Positions 15,537 to 23,312 of a DNA stretch of 35,340 bases are shown in pieces. Where the stretch lies: the NCBI RefSeq assembly GCF_000519185.1, contig NZ_JAFA01000053.1, positions 12,357-47,696 of the forward strand, written 5' to 3'. The notes under the pieces are model-generated. The model searched no databases, had not been told where the DNA came from, and saw only the letters and a program-made list of their open reading frames with translations. Source of the stretch: Paraburkholderia nodosa DSM 21604. Its GTDB lineage: Bacteria > Pseudomonadota > Gammaproteobacteria > Burkholderiales > Burkholderiaceae. Made by a program: the position numbers and the translations under genes. Every line of letters starts with the position of its first letter. Position 1 is the stretch's first letter.

Positions 15537-18476
15537 TCAAGGCGCTGCCGCGATACCGAACACGTGCAACTTGCCTTCGCTGGACTGTCTCGGCAATGTG
15601 ACGCTCGCCACCAGCTTGCCGGGTGTCAGCGGCACCGACTGCGCAAACAGATAGGTCTTGACGCCGTCGGTCGAACCGCTGCCGGCATTGCGATACGCGG
15701 TGGTCAACGCGATAGGGTCCACCGGAGCCGCGCCGCCGCCATTGAGGGTCCAGTCGTCGAAGGCAAGCGTGAACGGCGTGGTCGTGCCGTCGGCATAGGT
15801 CACGAGCGCGGCGCCCGATCCGGGGCCGTTGTTGGCCGAACCCAGCAGAACCAGCGAATGACCGGTCGTGCCGGGCGGCATCGCAATCGTCTGTCCTACC
15901 GCGACCGCGTTGTCGAGCGGTCCACCGGACAGAACGAAGCTTGCTCCGCCGACGACGAACGGTTTGCCCGGCGCCGCGCCGGCCGCCGCCAAGGCAGTCG
16001 ACGAGTAGCTGAACAGAGAGCCGTCGAAGTCCGAACCGAGGCCGTCGGTGTCGGTGCTGCCGTCGGCACTGATGCCGTGATTGTTGAAAGCATCCGCCAC
16101 GTTACGTGCGACCGGCACCCCATAGGTCGGAGGCGCCTCGGCCGGGTTCGAGCCCCACTGCGAAGGTGACGAACCCATCGCAAAGTTCAGCGTCGCGCCG
16201 TCGGCGAGTGCGTCAACGTCCAGCCAGGAACTATTGTGAGCCCTGCCATTGACGGTGAGCCCCTGCACATAATTCGCGCTGGGCGCGCCGGGTGCATTGA
16301 TGCGCAACGTCTTGCCGTTCCCGAGATGAACGACTATCGAGGAAAATTGCGGGCTGCCGATCGCAAAACCCCCGACACCCGGGATCTCCGGATAGAGGCC
16401 TAGCGCGCCCCACACATACCAGCCCGACACGGCGCCCAGGTCGTCATTGCCGGGCAAACCGTTCGGCCCCGTGCCAAAGGCGCTCGCCATGATCTGCTGG
16501 ACGACATTCTGCGTACCCGACGGCGAACCCGCCCAGTTATACAACCAGGGCACCTCGAAGGTCGGCTCGTTGCCCATATAGAAATTGGGCAGCGTCGTAC
16601 CCGCGTTCAGCACGGTAAAGAACGTGTTCAGCCGCGACACCACCGCCGTATTTCCGCCAAGTTGTGCGAACAGCCCGGTCGGGTTGAACGGCACCATCCA
16701 TGTGTACTGCTCAGCGTTGCCCTCCACGTAGTTGTCGGTGCTGCCCTGGTTCTCCGGAATCCACGTGCCGTCGGAGTTGCGTGCGGCGATCAGAGGCGGC
16801 GTCAAGGAAGTGTTGAGCAGGTTCTGCCAGTAGGCCGAGCGGCTACGAAGCATTTTCCGGATCGCCGTGTTGCCCAGTGCACCGGCAAACTGCGAGATCG
16901 CGAAATCGCTGCTGCCGTACTCCAGCGTGGACGAAGCCTGCCCCCATTCACCGTTCGTGATGTAGCCGAACTGTAGATAGCTGGCGCGCCCGCCATTGGT
17001 CGTCACGCCGTTGCACGCGGTGCCGGGAATGTTGGCCATCTGGATCATATGGCTCAAGGCGCCCGCAGTATCGAACTTGCGCGCACCGAAAGCATATGCG
17101 CCCGCCACGATAATCGAGCCGGCGTCGCCCGGCATCACGCCGTCTTCGACGTTGTCGTTCACCCAATGCGGAATTGCCCCGCACTGATCCGCATCGTTGA
17201 CGAGCGACTGCGCCATATCGCTCGTTTCCTCAGGAAATAGCGTGGCTTTGAGCGGTATCAGCGAACGATAGATGTCCCACCCCGAAAAGCTGGTGTACTG
17301 CGCAGCATGGCCAGCGCTGACCTGATGAACCTTCTGGTCGAAGCCGATATATTGACCGTTCACATCGCTGAATACGCTCGGTGCCCATGATGCGTGATAG
17401 AAAGCCGTATAGAACTTCGTCAACGCTGTGGTATCGCTACTGCTTACCTGAATGGTGTTGAGGCGCTGATTCCATATCGCATCGGCAACCTTCCTGACAC
17501 CGTCAAAATCCCAGGAGGGGTTTTCTTCCTGGAGATTGTTTTTGGCGTTTGCGATGCTCACATATGAAATACCGATCTTCATCATGACAGTGGCGCCTTT
17601 GCCGAAATTCATCACGGCAACGCCATTGTTGAAGGATGAAGTCTTTACAAATGGCTGACTGAACTCCGCATAAAAGTACACCGGGACATTCGTTGAATTA
17701 CCGCAAAAATGGCCACCCGTGGTGCTGCCCGAAATGGTTCTCGCGTCGACCTGCGTGACCGAGCCGGCTACGCTGGTCTGCGTGTTTGTATACGTCGTGT
17801 TGAGCACGAGCGTCGAAGGCTGATTGTCAGGATAGGTGAAGCGACCAAAGCCGGTACGCAGGGTTGCAGTCAACTCGACCTTAACCTGGTTATCGAGCAC
17901 TACGGAATAGGCTCCCGCTACTGACTTCTCGTTGGTATGGCTAAACGTCTGCGTGAGCGGCCTGGTGGCATCGAGCGTCGGCATGACGGGGAATTCGCCG
18001 TCATTTCCGGAACAACCGGCGCCGCTCATATGGGTGAGACTGAAACTCTGGATCGAGCCGATGTCGTAGTAGTAACCGGCCGGCGAACCGGGCTCCGCGC
18101 TGTTCGAGGGAGCCGAGGTGGTATTCGTATCGGGTGCCCACTGCACCATGCCGTTCGGCAGTCCCGCTGCCGGCACCACACTGCCGGCCTGCCCTGCTGG
18201 CACGGGGTTCGGAGAGTTGCTGGCCAACGTGCCGATCAACGGGTTGACATACCGCGTCAATTGCATGGTGCCATGATCTGAAGCGGGAATTTGCCCGGCC
18301 GCGGCGACAGCCGCGTTGGCACTGCTGGAACCGGCACTGGAACTACCCTGAGTTGCACCCTGAAGCTGGTCAGCCGCGACAGCGGCGGAGCCGGACTGGC
18401 CTGGACTACCTCCTCCACAACCCGCCAAAGAACCAATGATGATCATGGCGGCCGCAAGACGGCGTAAATCTATCAT
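15537..18476 (-). CDS. GH92 family alpha-mannosidase, lipoprotein
   Basis: A 979-residue exported glycosidase. The signal peptide ends in the lipobox LAGC (Cys20), followed by a Gly/Ser/Ala-rich linker to about residue 65, so it should be membrane-anchored. YVNPLIGT (76-83) opens the GH92 N-terminal beta-sandwich, with FSLTHMSGAGCSGND at about 145-159; the (alpha/alpha)6 catalytic domain follows with FSGWDIYRS (397-405), EGNAEQYTW (585-593, probable catalytic acid region), GNEPTFEVPWLYNW and PGNDDLGAVSGWY (675-687). GH92 enzymes are Ca-dependent inverting exo-alpha-mannosidases. The last 200 residues or so (from about 770) form an added beta-rich domain I cannot name. ATG 18476 has CAGGAG seven bases upstream. 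It sits alone; regulation unknown. Confidence 0.92.
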   Translation of the reverse strand: MIDLRRLAAAMIIIGSLAGCGGGSPGQSGSAAVAADQLQGATQGSSSAGSSSANAAVAAAGQIPASDHGTMQLTRYVNPLIGTLASNSPNPVPAGQAGSVVPAAGLPNGMVQWAPDTNTTSAPSNSAEPGSPAGYYYDIGSIQSFSLTHMSGAGCSGNDGEFPVMPTLDATRPLTQTFSHTNEKSVAGAYSVVLDNQVKVELTATLRTGFGRFTYPDNQPSTLVLNTTYTNTQTSVAGSVTQVDARTISGSTTGGHFCGNSTNVPVYFYAEFSQPFVKTSSFNNGVAVMNFGKGATVMMKIGISYVSIANAKNNLQEENPSWDFDGVRKVADAIWNQRLNTIQVSSSDTTALTKFYTAFYHASWAPSVFSDVNGQYIGFDQKVHQVSAGHAAQYTSFSGWDIYRSLIPLKATLFPEETSDMAQSLVNDADQCGAIPHWVNDNVEDGVMPGDAGSIIVAGAYAFGARKFDTAGALSHMIQMANIPGTACNGVTTNGGRASYLQFGYITNGEWGQASSTLEYGSSDFAISQFAGALGNTAIRKMLRSRSAYWQNLLNTSLTPPLIAARNSDGTWIPENQGSTDNYVEGNAEQYTWMVPFNPTGLFAQLGGNTAVVSRLNTFFTVLNAGTTLPNFYMGNEPTFEVPWLYNWAGSPSGTQNVVQQIMASAFGTGPNGLPGNDDLGAVSGWYVWGALGLYPEIPGVGGFAIGSPQFSSIVVHLGNGKTLRINAPGAPSANYVQGLTVNGRAHNSSWLDVDALADGATLNFAMGSSPSQWGSNPAEAPPTYGVPVARNVADAFNNHGISADGSTDTDGLGSDFDGSLFSYSSTALAAAGAAPGKPFVVGGASFVLSGGPLDNAVAVGQTIAMPPGTTGHSLVLLGSANNGPGSGAALVTYADGTTTPFTLAFDDWTLNGGGAAPVDPIALTTAYRNAGSGSTDGVKTYLFAQSVPLTPGKLVASVTLPRQSSEGKLHVFGIAAAP

Positions 18477-18903
18477 GGCTGTCTCCTGAGTATTACTACG
18501 CGTATCTGGTTTTGTTTAGTTATCCTGTTTATCCAGGTAGCATGTGGTATCTGGCTCGAAGTCATGCTATACGAGACATTTGAATGGCGTCAATTGATTA
18601 TCTATTGGTGTTTTGTGTTTATCAGAAATTACTAAACAAGCGAACTCCTGACGCAACTTCGCATGTTAGGCGCTTCGCATAATCGGTCCAACATGTACGA
18701 GCATGTTTACGGCGAAGACGACTGAGTTCACGCGTGTCAGATTTTCATGCAGGCGCGCAATTGCGCTAAAAGTGCCCGAACCGGTTATTCGGATCGCATG
18801 AACGAACTCGGCTGGACGAGGTGCAAATCGATCAGGCTGCTGCCATCGAGCAGGAACGACCGATGCGTACCGTTTTTATCCGCCCACAGGTAGGAGCGAG
18901 CGC
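18477..18903. other. 427-bp divergent intergenic region between GH92 and cupin genes
   Basis: No gene seen. It contains the GH92 promoter near 18566-18593, a direct repeat GTATCTGG at 18502-18509 and 18547-18554 within the GH92 leader, and an inverted repeat AACATG-N6-CATGTT at 18690-18707 that could be an operator for either gene. The GH92-proximal 150 bases are AT-rich compared with the flanking genes. Confidence 0.45.
18566..18593 (-). promoter_or_regulatory. candidate sigma-70 promoter of the GH92 gene
   Basis: Minus strand: -35 TTGACG (18593-18588), 16-bp spacer, -10 TATAGC (18571-18566). It gives a leader of about 80 bases before ATG 18476. The -35 matches five of six consensus bases, the -10 four of six. 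Confidence 0.45.
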
Positions 18904-19248
18904 ATGATTGAAGCTACTGATTTTCTGGCCATGACAGCTGCCTTACGCGACGGTTATCGCAATGAGGTCGTCACGACGGTCAACAATCACGACATTCACG
19001 TCAGCGTGATGGAAGTGCCGTTCTTCTGGCATTTCCATCCCGATTCCGATGAGACGTTCATCGGAATCGAAGGCGTATTGATCATTGATTTTGAAGAAGG
19101 GGCAACGGAGTTGCGCGCGGGTCAGCTGCTGACCGTCCCCGCAGGCGTGCGCCACCGCACTCGTCCTGGCGGCGCACGCTCGATCAACCTGACGGTGGAA
19201 AAAGCCAATGCCACGACGATCCGCTGTGACGCTCCCCGGGAAGGGTGA
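18904..19248 (+). CDS. small single-domain cupin protein
   Basis: A 114-residue cupin. Motif 1, FFWHFHPDSDETFIGIEGVL, holds the metal ligands His-x-His and Glu; motif 2, VPAGVRHRTRPGG, supplies the third His. Such proteins bind Fe, Mn or Zn and act as isomerases, dioxygenases or sugar-binding proteins, and function cannot be inferred from the fold alone. ATG 18904 has AGGAG about 9 bases upstream (GTAGGAGCGAGCGC). The gene is convergent with the serine hydrolase gene, whose stop is only 12 bases away, and divergent from the GH92 gene. Confidence 0.87.
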   Translation: MIEATDFLAMTAALRDGYRNEVVTTVNNHDIHVSVMEVPFFWHFHPDSDETFIGIEGVLIIDFEEGATELRAGQLLTVPAGVRHRTRPGGARSINLTVEKANATTIRCDAPREG

Positions 19249-19260
19249 CTACATTGCCGC

Positions 19261-20472
19261 TCAAACGACGGAGCAATCGAGGCCTGCTCGTTGTCCGGCG
19301 CCGTAAACGGCATCGCGCAAATCGATTGTGTATTGGCCATTCATGCCCTCGTACAGCGTGTTCGACAGCGAGACGACCGTCAGTCCACGTGCGCGGTCGA
19401 CGAACCACGAGTGGCCGTAAACTCCGCCCCAGCGCCACGTCCCTGGCGATTCCGGCGATGCCGCTGCGCGGGGATCCCGCAGCACCGAAAAGCCGATCCC
19501 GAAGCCAACGCCGGGCCTGTCCGGCAAATCGAAGGCGCCGGTCTGCACGCGCCCCATCTCGTCCACGAGCGCAGATGGAAGCAATGCCCCACCGCCCGCG
19601 CGCAGCGTGTCCAGCACATTCAGCACGTCGCCCGCGGTGCCCACCATGCCGGCGCCACCAGATGCGAAAGCATGCGCGTCGAGCGCGCGAGCCGTTGAAT
19701 ACGTCACCCCAACCGTTCCTTCCACTACAGGCACGGTCTCGTTCTCGGCAAGCCTGTGCGGCTGTGGCGTGTCGTTCACGTACGGTGTCGCGAGCCTCGC
19801 GGGATCGAGCGCGACGAATGCCGTGTCGCGGGCGCCAAGCGGACGAAGCACCAGCGCACTGACTGCATCGGCGAGCGGCATGCCACAGACGGCCTCGATC
19901 AGCGCGCCCGTCACGTCAAGCGCGACTGAATAGTTCCAGCTCGTTCCGGGCGCATATAGCAGAGGCGCGCTCGCGATCCGGCGTACGTTTTCGCCTAGCG
20001 TAATGGCTGTCCCGTCGAGCCCATCCGATACAGCGGCGAGCGCATAGGGTCCGTTCGCGTCGGCTTCCGCAAAGCGGTAACCAAGGCCCGCGCTATGCGT
20101 AAGCAGCTGACGCACCGTGATCACGGGCACGCGGCCGTCAGGGAGCGCCGGGCGGAAATCGGGCAGCCAGCGGGTGACATCATCGTCGAGCGACAGCTTG
20201 CGTTGCGCCACGAGCACCATTGCAGCCGTCGAGACGATCGGCTTCGTCACCGACGCGAGCCTGAACAGCGTGTCCTCGCGCATCGGCGCGCGCGATTCGC
20301 GGTCCGCGAATCCGGCCGCGCAGTGATAGACGAGCCGCCCATCGCGCGCGACCAACACTACGGCACCGACGAGACTCTGCGCGGCGATCGCCCGCGAAAG
20401 CACCGCATCGACACGCTCGGCGGGCGCGGCATCGGTGGACGGTTGCAATGACGATGCTGGACTGAGCGGCAT
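19261..20472 (-). CDS. family VIII esterase / class C beta-lactamase-like serine hydrolase (EstB-like)
   Basis: A 403-residue serine hydrolase of the beta-lactamase class C fold. LASVTKPIV gives the nucleophile and general base Ser74-x-x-Lys77, WNYSVALDV gives Tyr181, and WGGVYGHSWFVD places Trp348 and a HSW segment where class C beta-lactamases have KTG. This spacing closely matches EstB of Burkholderia gladioli (Ser75, Lys78, Tyr181, Trp348 from the literature as I recall it), so carboxylesterase rather than lactamase activity is expected. ATG 20472 has AAGGAG six bases upstream. No signal peptide is evident, so the enzyme is probably cytosolic. No clear partners. Confidence 0.88.
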   Translation of the reverse strand: MPLSPASSLQPSTDAAPAERVDAVLSRAIAAQSLVGAVVLVARDGRLVYHCAAGFADRESRAPMREDTLFRLASVTKPIVSTAAMVLVAQRKLSLDDDVTRWLPDFRPALPDGRVPVITVRQLLTHSAGLGYRFAEADANGPYALAAVSDGLDGTAITLGENVRRIASAPLLYAPGTSWNYSVALDVTGALIEAVCGMPLADAVSALVLRPLGARDTAFVALDPARLATPYVNDTPQPHRLAENETVPVVEGTVGVTYSTARALDAHAFASGGAGMVGTAGDVLNVLDTLRAGGGALLPSALVDEMGRVQTGAFDLPDRPGVGFGIGFSVLRDPRAAASPESPGTWRWGGVYGHSWFVDRARGLTVVSLSNTLYEGMNGQYTIDLRDAVYGAGQRAGLDCSVV

Positions 20473-20763
20473 AGACGGCTCCTTCGTGATAGGTCTAGCC
20501 GTTATCTTAGGAGAATCCGGTTCGCGATCGCGATCAACCCATGCGCGGGAAAGGACATTCGGTGGTTTGCATGCTCGGCAGGCGAATGCTGTCATTTGTA
20601 CTTCGGCTCCGCGCCACGCTGAACGTCCGCCCAGGGTCGACTACGGTCGGACCCATCAGGCGTATCCGATGGGGCCGATCAAGCAGTTTTACAGGACTGC
20701 CAGGTAATACGCAGCGCCAGTAACGGGCGTTGCACTAGCGGCAAGCACCCGCGCCATCGCGCC

Positions 20764-21123
20764 TCACACGCCCAGCAGGTCCTGAAGCCGCTGAATGACG
20801 TCCGGCCATCCCTTGCCCATACCCTGGAAGGCTGCCTTGCCGAGCGGTGAATCGAGATCGAAGCCCTTGTGCTCGAGTGACAGGCGGGTACCGCTTCCTT
20901 CGGCTGCGAGCCGCCAGGTGATCGTCGTGTTCAACGTGCCGGGTGCGAACGAATAGGACAGCAGCCGTTCATGCTCGACGGCGACGACCTCACAGGGCTG
21001 CAGGCCCCACGGCCCCATATCCAGCGTGAAGCGATGCCCGACGACCGCGCGAACATCGCCAGCCGCCCACCATCTGGCGTGAATGGCAGGGTCGGTCAGG
21101 GCAGTCCAGACCCTAGTCTGCTG
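20764..21123 (-). pseudogene. SRPBCC (AHSA1-like) domain protein, 5'-truncated
   Basis: The C-terminal two thirds of an AHSA1/START-like ligand-binding protein are well preserved: VWTALTDPAIHARWW, GHRFTLDMGPWG, NTTITWRL, TRLSLEHKGFD. In the same frame the conserved domain continues upstream of the only ATG (21018) to an in-frame TGA at 21126-21124, and the first strand (about 20 residues) and start codon are missing. Using ATG 21018 would discard about a third of the fold, so the gene is probably dead. The break lies next to two unknown genes and may mark a recombination edge. Confidence 0.6.
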
Positions 21124-21164
21124 TCAGCCGGCCCATCAGTCGACTTCGAGATTCCTGTCATCCC

Positions 21165-21614
21165 TCAACCCTGCAGAAAGTAGACCCAGTCATGCCAGTA
21201 CGCGCAGTCGCGCGGCTCCGGTTCCTCTTCGATCAGGGGACACGTGCTGCCATCAAGCCAGTGTCCAAAGTGCGTGCGGACTGGCTCCGGAATTTCGCGC
21301 AATCTGACGTATCGGGTGCCCCCAACTGCGGTATGCACCGGCACCTCCGGCAGCTGCGGACGCGACGGCAACTCCTCGGCATTGCCTCCCAGTGCCACGG
21401 CGATGCTGCGGGCAACGAGGTCCCAGACAGTTGCCGACCAACGCGGATAGGCCCGCACGTGCCCGGTGCCAACACGACCCACGCCGGCCTCGTCGAGTCG
21501 CGCTTCATAGTCCGCGTGCACGCCATCGGCGACGCGACAGATGTCAGCCGTGGCGATCACCCGCTTGTCCGATTCCCGGCCGCTGGGCCACAGTTCAACC
21601 GTCACTCTCAGCAT
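21165..21614 (-). CDS. protein of unknown function
   Basis: A 149-residue soluble protein that I do not recognise. It begins MLRVTVELWPSGRE, then ATADICRVADGVHADYEARLDE, and has WSATVWDLVARSIAVAL and GGTRYVRLREIPEPVR segments, suggesting a mixed alpha/beta fold, and ends in an acidic patch before CAYWHDWVYFLQG. ATG 21614 is chosen because GGGAA precedes it and the extension to 21788 is Arg/Pro-rich with little protein character. It lies 145 bases downstream of another unknown gene on the same strand. The pair may form a unit, but nothing shows a shared function. Confidence 0.6.
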   Translation of the reverse strand: MLRVTVELWPSGRESDKRVIATADICRVADGVHADYEARLDEAGVGRVGTGHVRAYPRWSATVWDLVARSIAVALGGNAEELPSRPQLPEVPVHTAVGGTRYVRLREIPEPVRTHFGHWLDGSTCPLIEEEPEPRDCAYWHDWVYFLQG

Positions 21615-21759
21615 GGATTTCCCAAATCGCAGTGAACGGGCCGGGCGGACGCGTGGCCGGCCCGTGTTTCGATCAGGGTCACTCATGCCCCCCGCCTGGT
21701 TTGCGAAGGGCGCGTCCCACCGCGGGTTTCGCTGGTTGACCACGAGGCGAGCGTCATCG

Positions 21760-22212
21760 TCAGGAACACCGATCCCCGCGCGTGCCAAAGACCAGTTCGC
21801 TGACTAGTTCGAGTCTGCCGCCGGAAGCCGGCGCCGGGCGGGTGCAAGGCATCAGGCCACCTGCGTCAGTTGCGTACCAGAAACAACTCGAACCCGTAGC
21901 AGGGTCATCCATACGCCAAAGGCCGGTTACCTGACACAGTTGCGCCGCGTCGTCATCGTCCGCGGGATCGAGCACATACACAGTGAATGTCCCGGGCTCT
22001 AGCTCAGCTGCGGCTTCGACCAACGCCTCGGGGCCGCCGACGAGCCAGCCTTCCGGAAGGTCGGGTCTGGTACGCAGGTTCCGGGAAGGGATGACCAGGA
22101 AACTGGACGTCTCACCCGTCCACGCCAGGAACCGCCAGGCCTTCCACGACGGTACTTCCCGTACTCCCCTCCTGGGGTGGGTTTCCTCCCAGTCAGTTTG
22201 CGTCACCAGCAT
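21760..22212 (-). CDS. protein of unknown function
   Basis: A 150-residue soluble protein without signal peptide or membrane segment; not recognised. It has several Trp-containing segments (WKAWRFLAWTGE, EGWLVGGPEAL, CFWYATDAGG) and an acidic DPADDDDA stretch; the pattern FTVYVLDP suggests a beta-sheet core. ATG 22212 has AAGGA about 8 bases upstream, which supports this start. It is divergent from the XRE regulator gene (starts 361 bases apart), so it could be regulated by it. Small acidic proteins of this kind include some immunity proteins, but that is only a thought. Confidence 0.65.
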   Translation of the reverse strand: MLVTQTDWEETHPRRGVREVPSWKAWRFLAWTGETSSFLVIPSRNLRTRPDLPEGWLVGGPEALVEAAAELEPGTFTVYVLDPADDDDAAQLCQVTGLWRMDDPATGSSCFWYATDAGGLMPCTRPAPASGGRLELVSELVFGTRGDRCS

Positions 22213-22393
22213 CCATCTTCCTTACTTCAAATTGCTGTTCACACATCCAGGTTCAGCGGCCTATCGCACGCCGCAGGCAACGAGTGGCCGGCGGCAGGTT
22301 CGATTTTCCACACGCGGTGCATCTGCCGGTCCGTCAGCTGCGGCCCTCCACACTGCCCCACGCCCATCGTTCTCCAGTGATAAGGCGCATTAT

Positions 22394-22427
22394 CGCGGCT
22401 AAGGCGGCTAAGGCGGCTAAGGCGGCT
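22394..22427. repeat. 9-bp tandem repeat, about 3.7 copies
   Basis: The unit GGCTAAGGC (in phase GCGGCTAAG) is repeated almost without change between the divergent unknown gene and the XRE gene. Copy number could vary by slippage and change the spacing of the regulatory region. Confidence 0.75.
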
Positions 22428-22503
22428 TCTGGCCGCGCGGGCATCAGAAAAAAACCGCAAACCTTTACGGCACTTGGGTTTCGACGAAGCAATACACACC
22501 TAA

Positions 22504-22566
22504 CTCCCAGTGTACTGGGAAGACAAATTATAGCGCCAACCGGACAGTGCTCCCATTTCACTGGGA
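22504..22566 (+). promoter_or_regulatory. pair of matching palindromic operators before the XRE gene
   Basis: CTCCCAGTGTACTGGGA (22504-22520) and CTCCCATTTCACTGGGA (22550-22566) agree at 14 of 17 bases and start 46 bp apart. Between them lies an AT-rich patch with a TATAGC -10-like hexamer (22529-22534). The second copy overlaps the Shine-Dalgarno GGGAG of the XRE gene. This is the layout of a self-repressing controller protein; the binder is presumably the XRE protein itself. Confidence 0.65.
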
Positions 22567-22573
22567 GAAAAAT

Positions 22574-22921
22574 TTGGAGTTGGCCGAAGTCTTTGGCGCT
22601 GTCTTGCGCGAGCACCGCATTCGCGCCGAGCTAACGCAGGAGCAGCTCGCCTTTGAGGCAGATATCCGGCGCAACTACGTCAGCATGCTGGAACTCGGTC
22701 AGCATCAGCCGACATTGACGATGCTATTCACGCTTTCGGCTGCTTTGAAGTGCTCGCCCAGTGAACTCCTCGTCGAGGTCGAACGGAAGCTCAAGAGAGC
22801 TCGCAGCTCGTCGAAGAAAGCGCCAAAGGTGACCAAAAAGCGCGTGAAGACTTCAAGTGACTCCACGCGTGGAGGCGACGCGGCCGGTCGATCGGGTCGC
22901 AGCAGCCGCAGCGCCGGCTAA
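22574..22921 (+). CDS. XRE-family helix-turn-helix regulator with basic C-terminal tail
   Basis: A 115-residue regulator starting at TTG 22574, chosen because GGGAG lies six bases before it and the protein then begins LELAEVFGAVLREHR. The HTH_3 domain (about residues 6-65) contains LTQEQLAFEADIRRNYVSML followed by ELGQHQPTLTMLFTLSAAL, typical of phage-repressor-like and restriction-modification C-protein-like regulators. From residue 72 to the end the protein is almost only Lys, Arg, Ser, Gly and Ala, a disordered basic tail that could bind DNA non-specifically. Two near-identical palindromes precede it, one overlapping its ribosome site, suggesting autoregulation. No restriction or toxin gene is adjacent, so its role is unclear. 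Confidence 0.82.
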   Translation: MELAEVFGAVLREHRIRAELTQEQLAFEADIRRNYVSMLELGQHQPTLTMLFTLSAALKCSPSELLVEVERKLKRARSSSKKAPKVTKKRVKTSSDSTRGGDAAGRSGRSSRSAG

Positions 22922-23312
22922 GCCCAGTATCCCTTCCTGAGAGTCCACAGCCAGTGCGCAGGGACTCCATACGATCTCAACGCACGTGAGCTGCTCCATC
23001 TACCACGTTATGCCTAGCGGCCATTCCGCTTGCACAACGCGCTAGGCCGCGCGAAATTTTCTACGCCCAACGTGTTTTTCGAGCCTTCAACCGCCTGTAC
23101 GGCGTGAGACGTCAACACTAACGATTGGGGCGAAATCGCGAATCTAGTGCGCGACTATGCATCGGGGTGCTATTCGAATGCATTGCACTTCAGGTCTAGT
23201 GGTTAAATCTGGGGACAATTATATTTATGCTTACATGAACGCCCCCGTTTGCGCCAGGTGTTCGATGTCTTGACGAATGGGATGGGCTGCACGTCTACAT
23301 CCGGCACACTGT
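22922..23312. other. 391-bp gap at the left edge of the low-GC island
   Basis: No gene seen. The sequence changes from GC-rich to AT-richer across about 23040-23240, where the 12-mer later found at the other edge of the island lies. No transposase or integrase remnant is visible. Confidence 0.4.
23218..23229 (+). repeat. 12-bp direct repeat, left copy (island edge)
   Basis: ATTATATTTATG, identical to 32017-32028 and in the same orientation. The two copies bracket the low-GC block holding the exported protein, the small helical protein, the CHAT gene and its membrane partner. It could be a target-site duplication or att-like core, but an AT-rich 12-mer can match by chance. Confidence 0.4.

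Noticed and set aside
15477..16169. 230-codon plus frame opposite the end of the GH92 gene
   Set aside because: Extremely Arg-rich, no ribosome site, fully explained as the antisense of the GH92 C-terminal domain.
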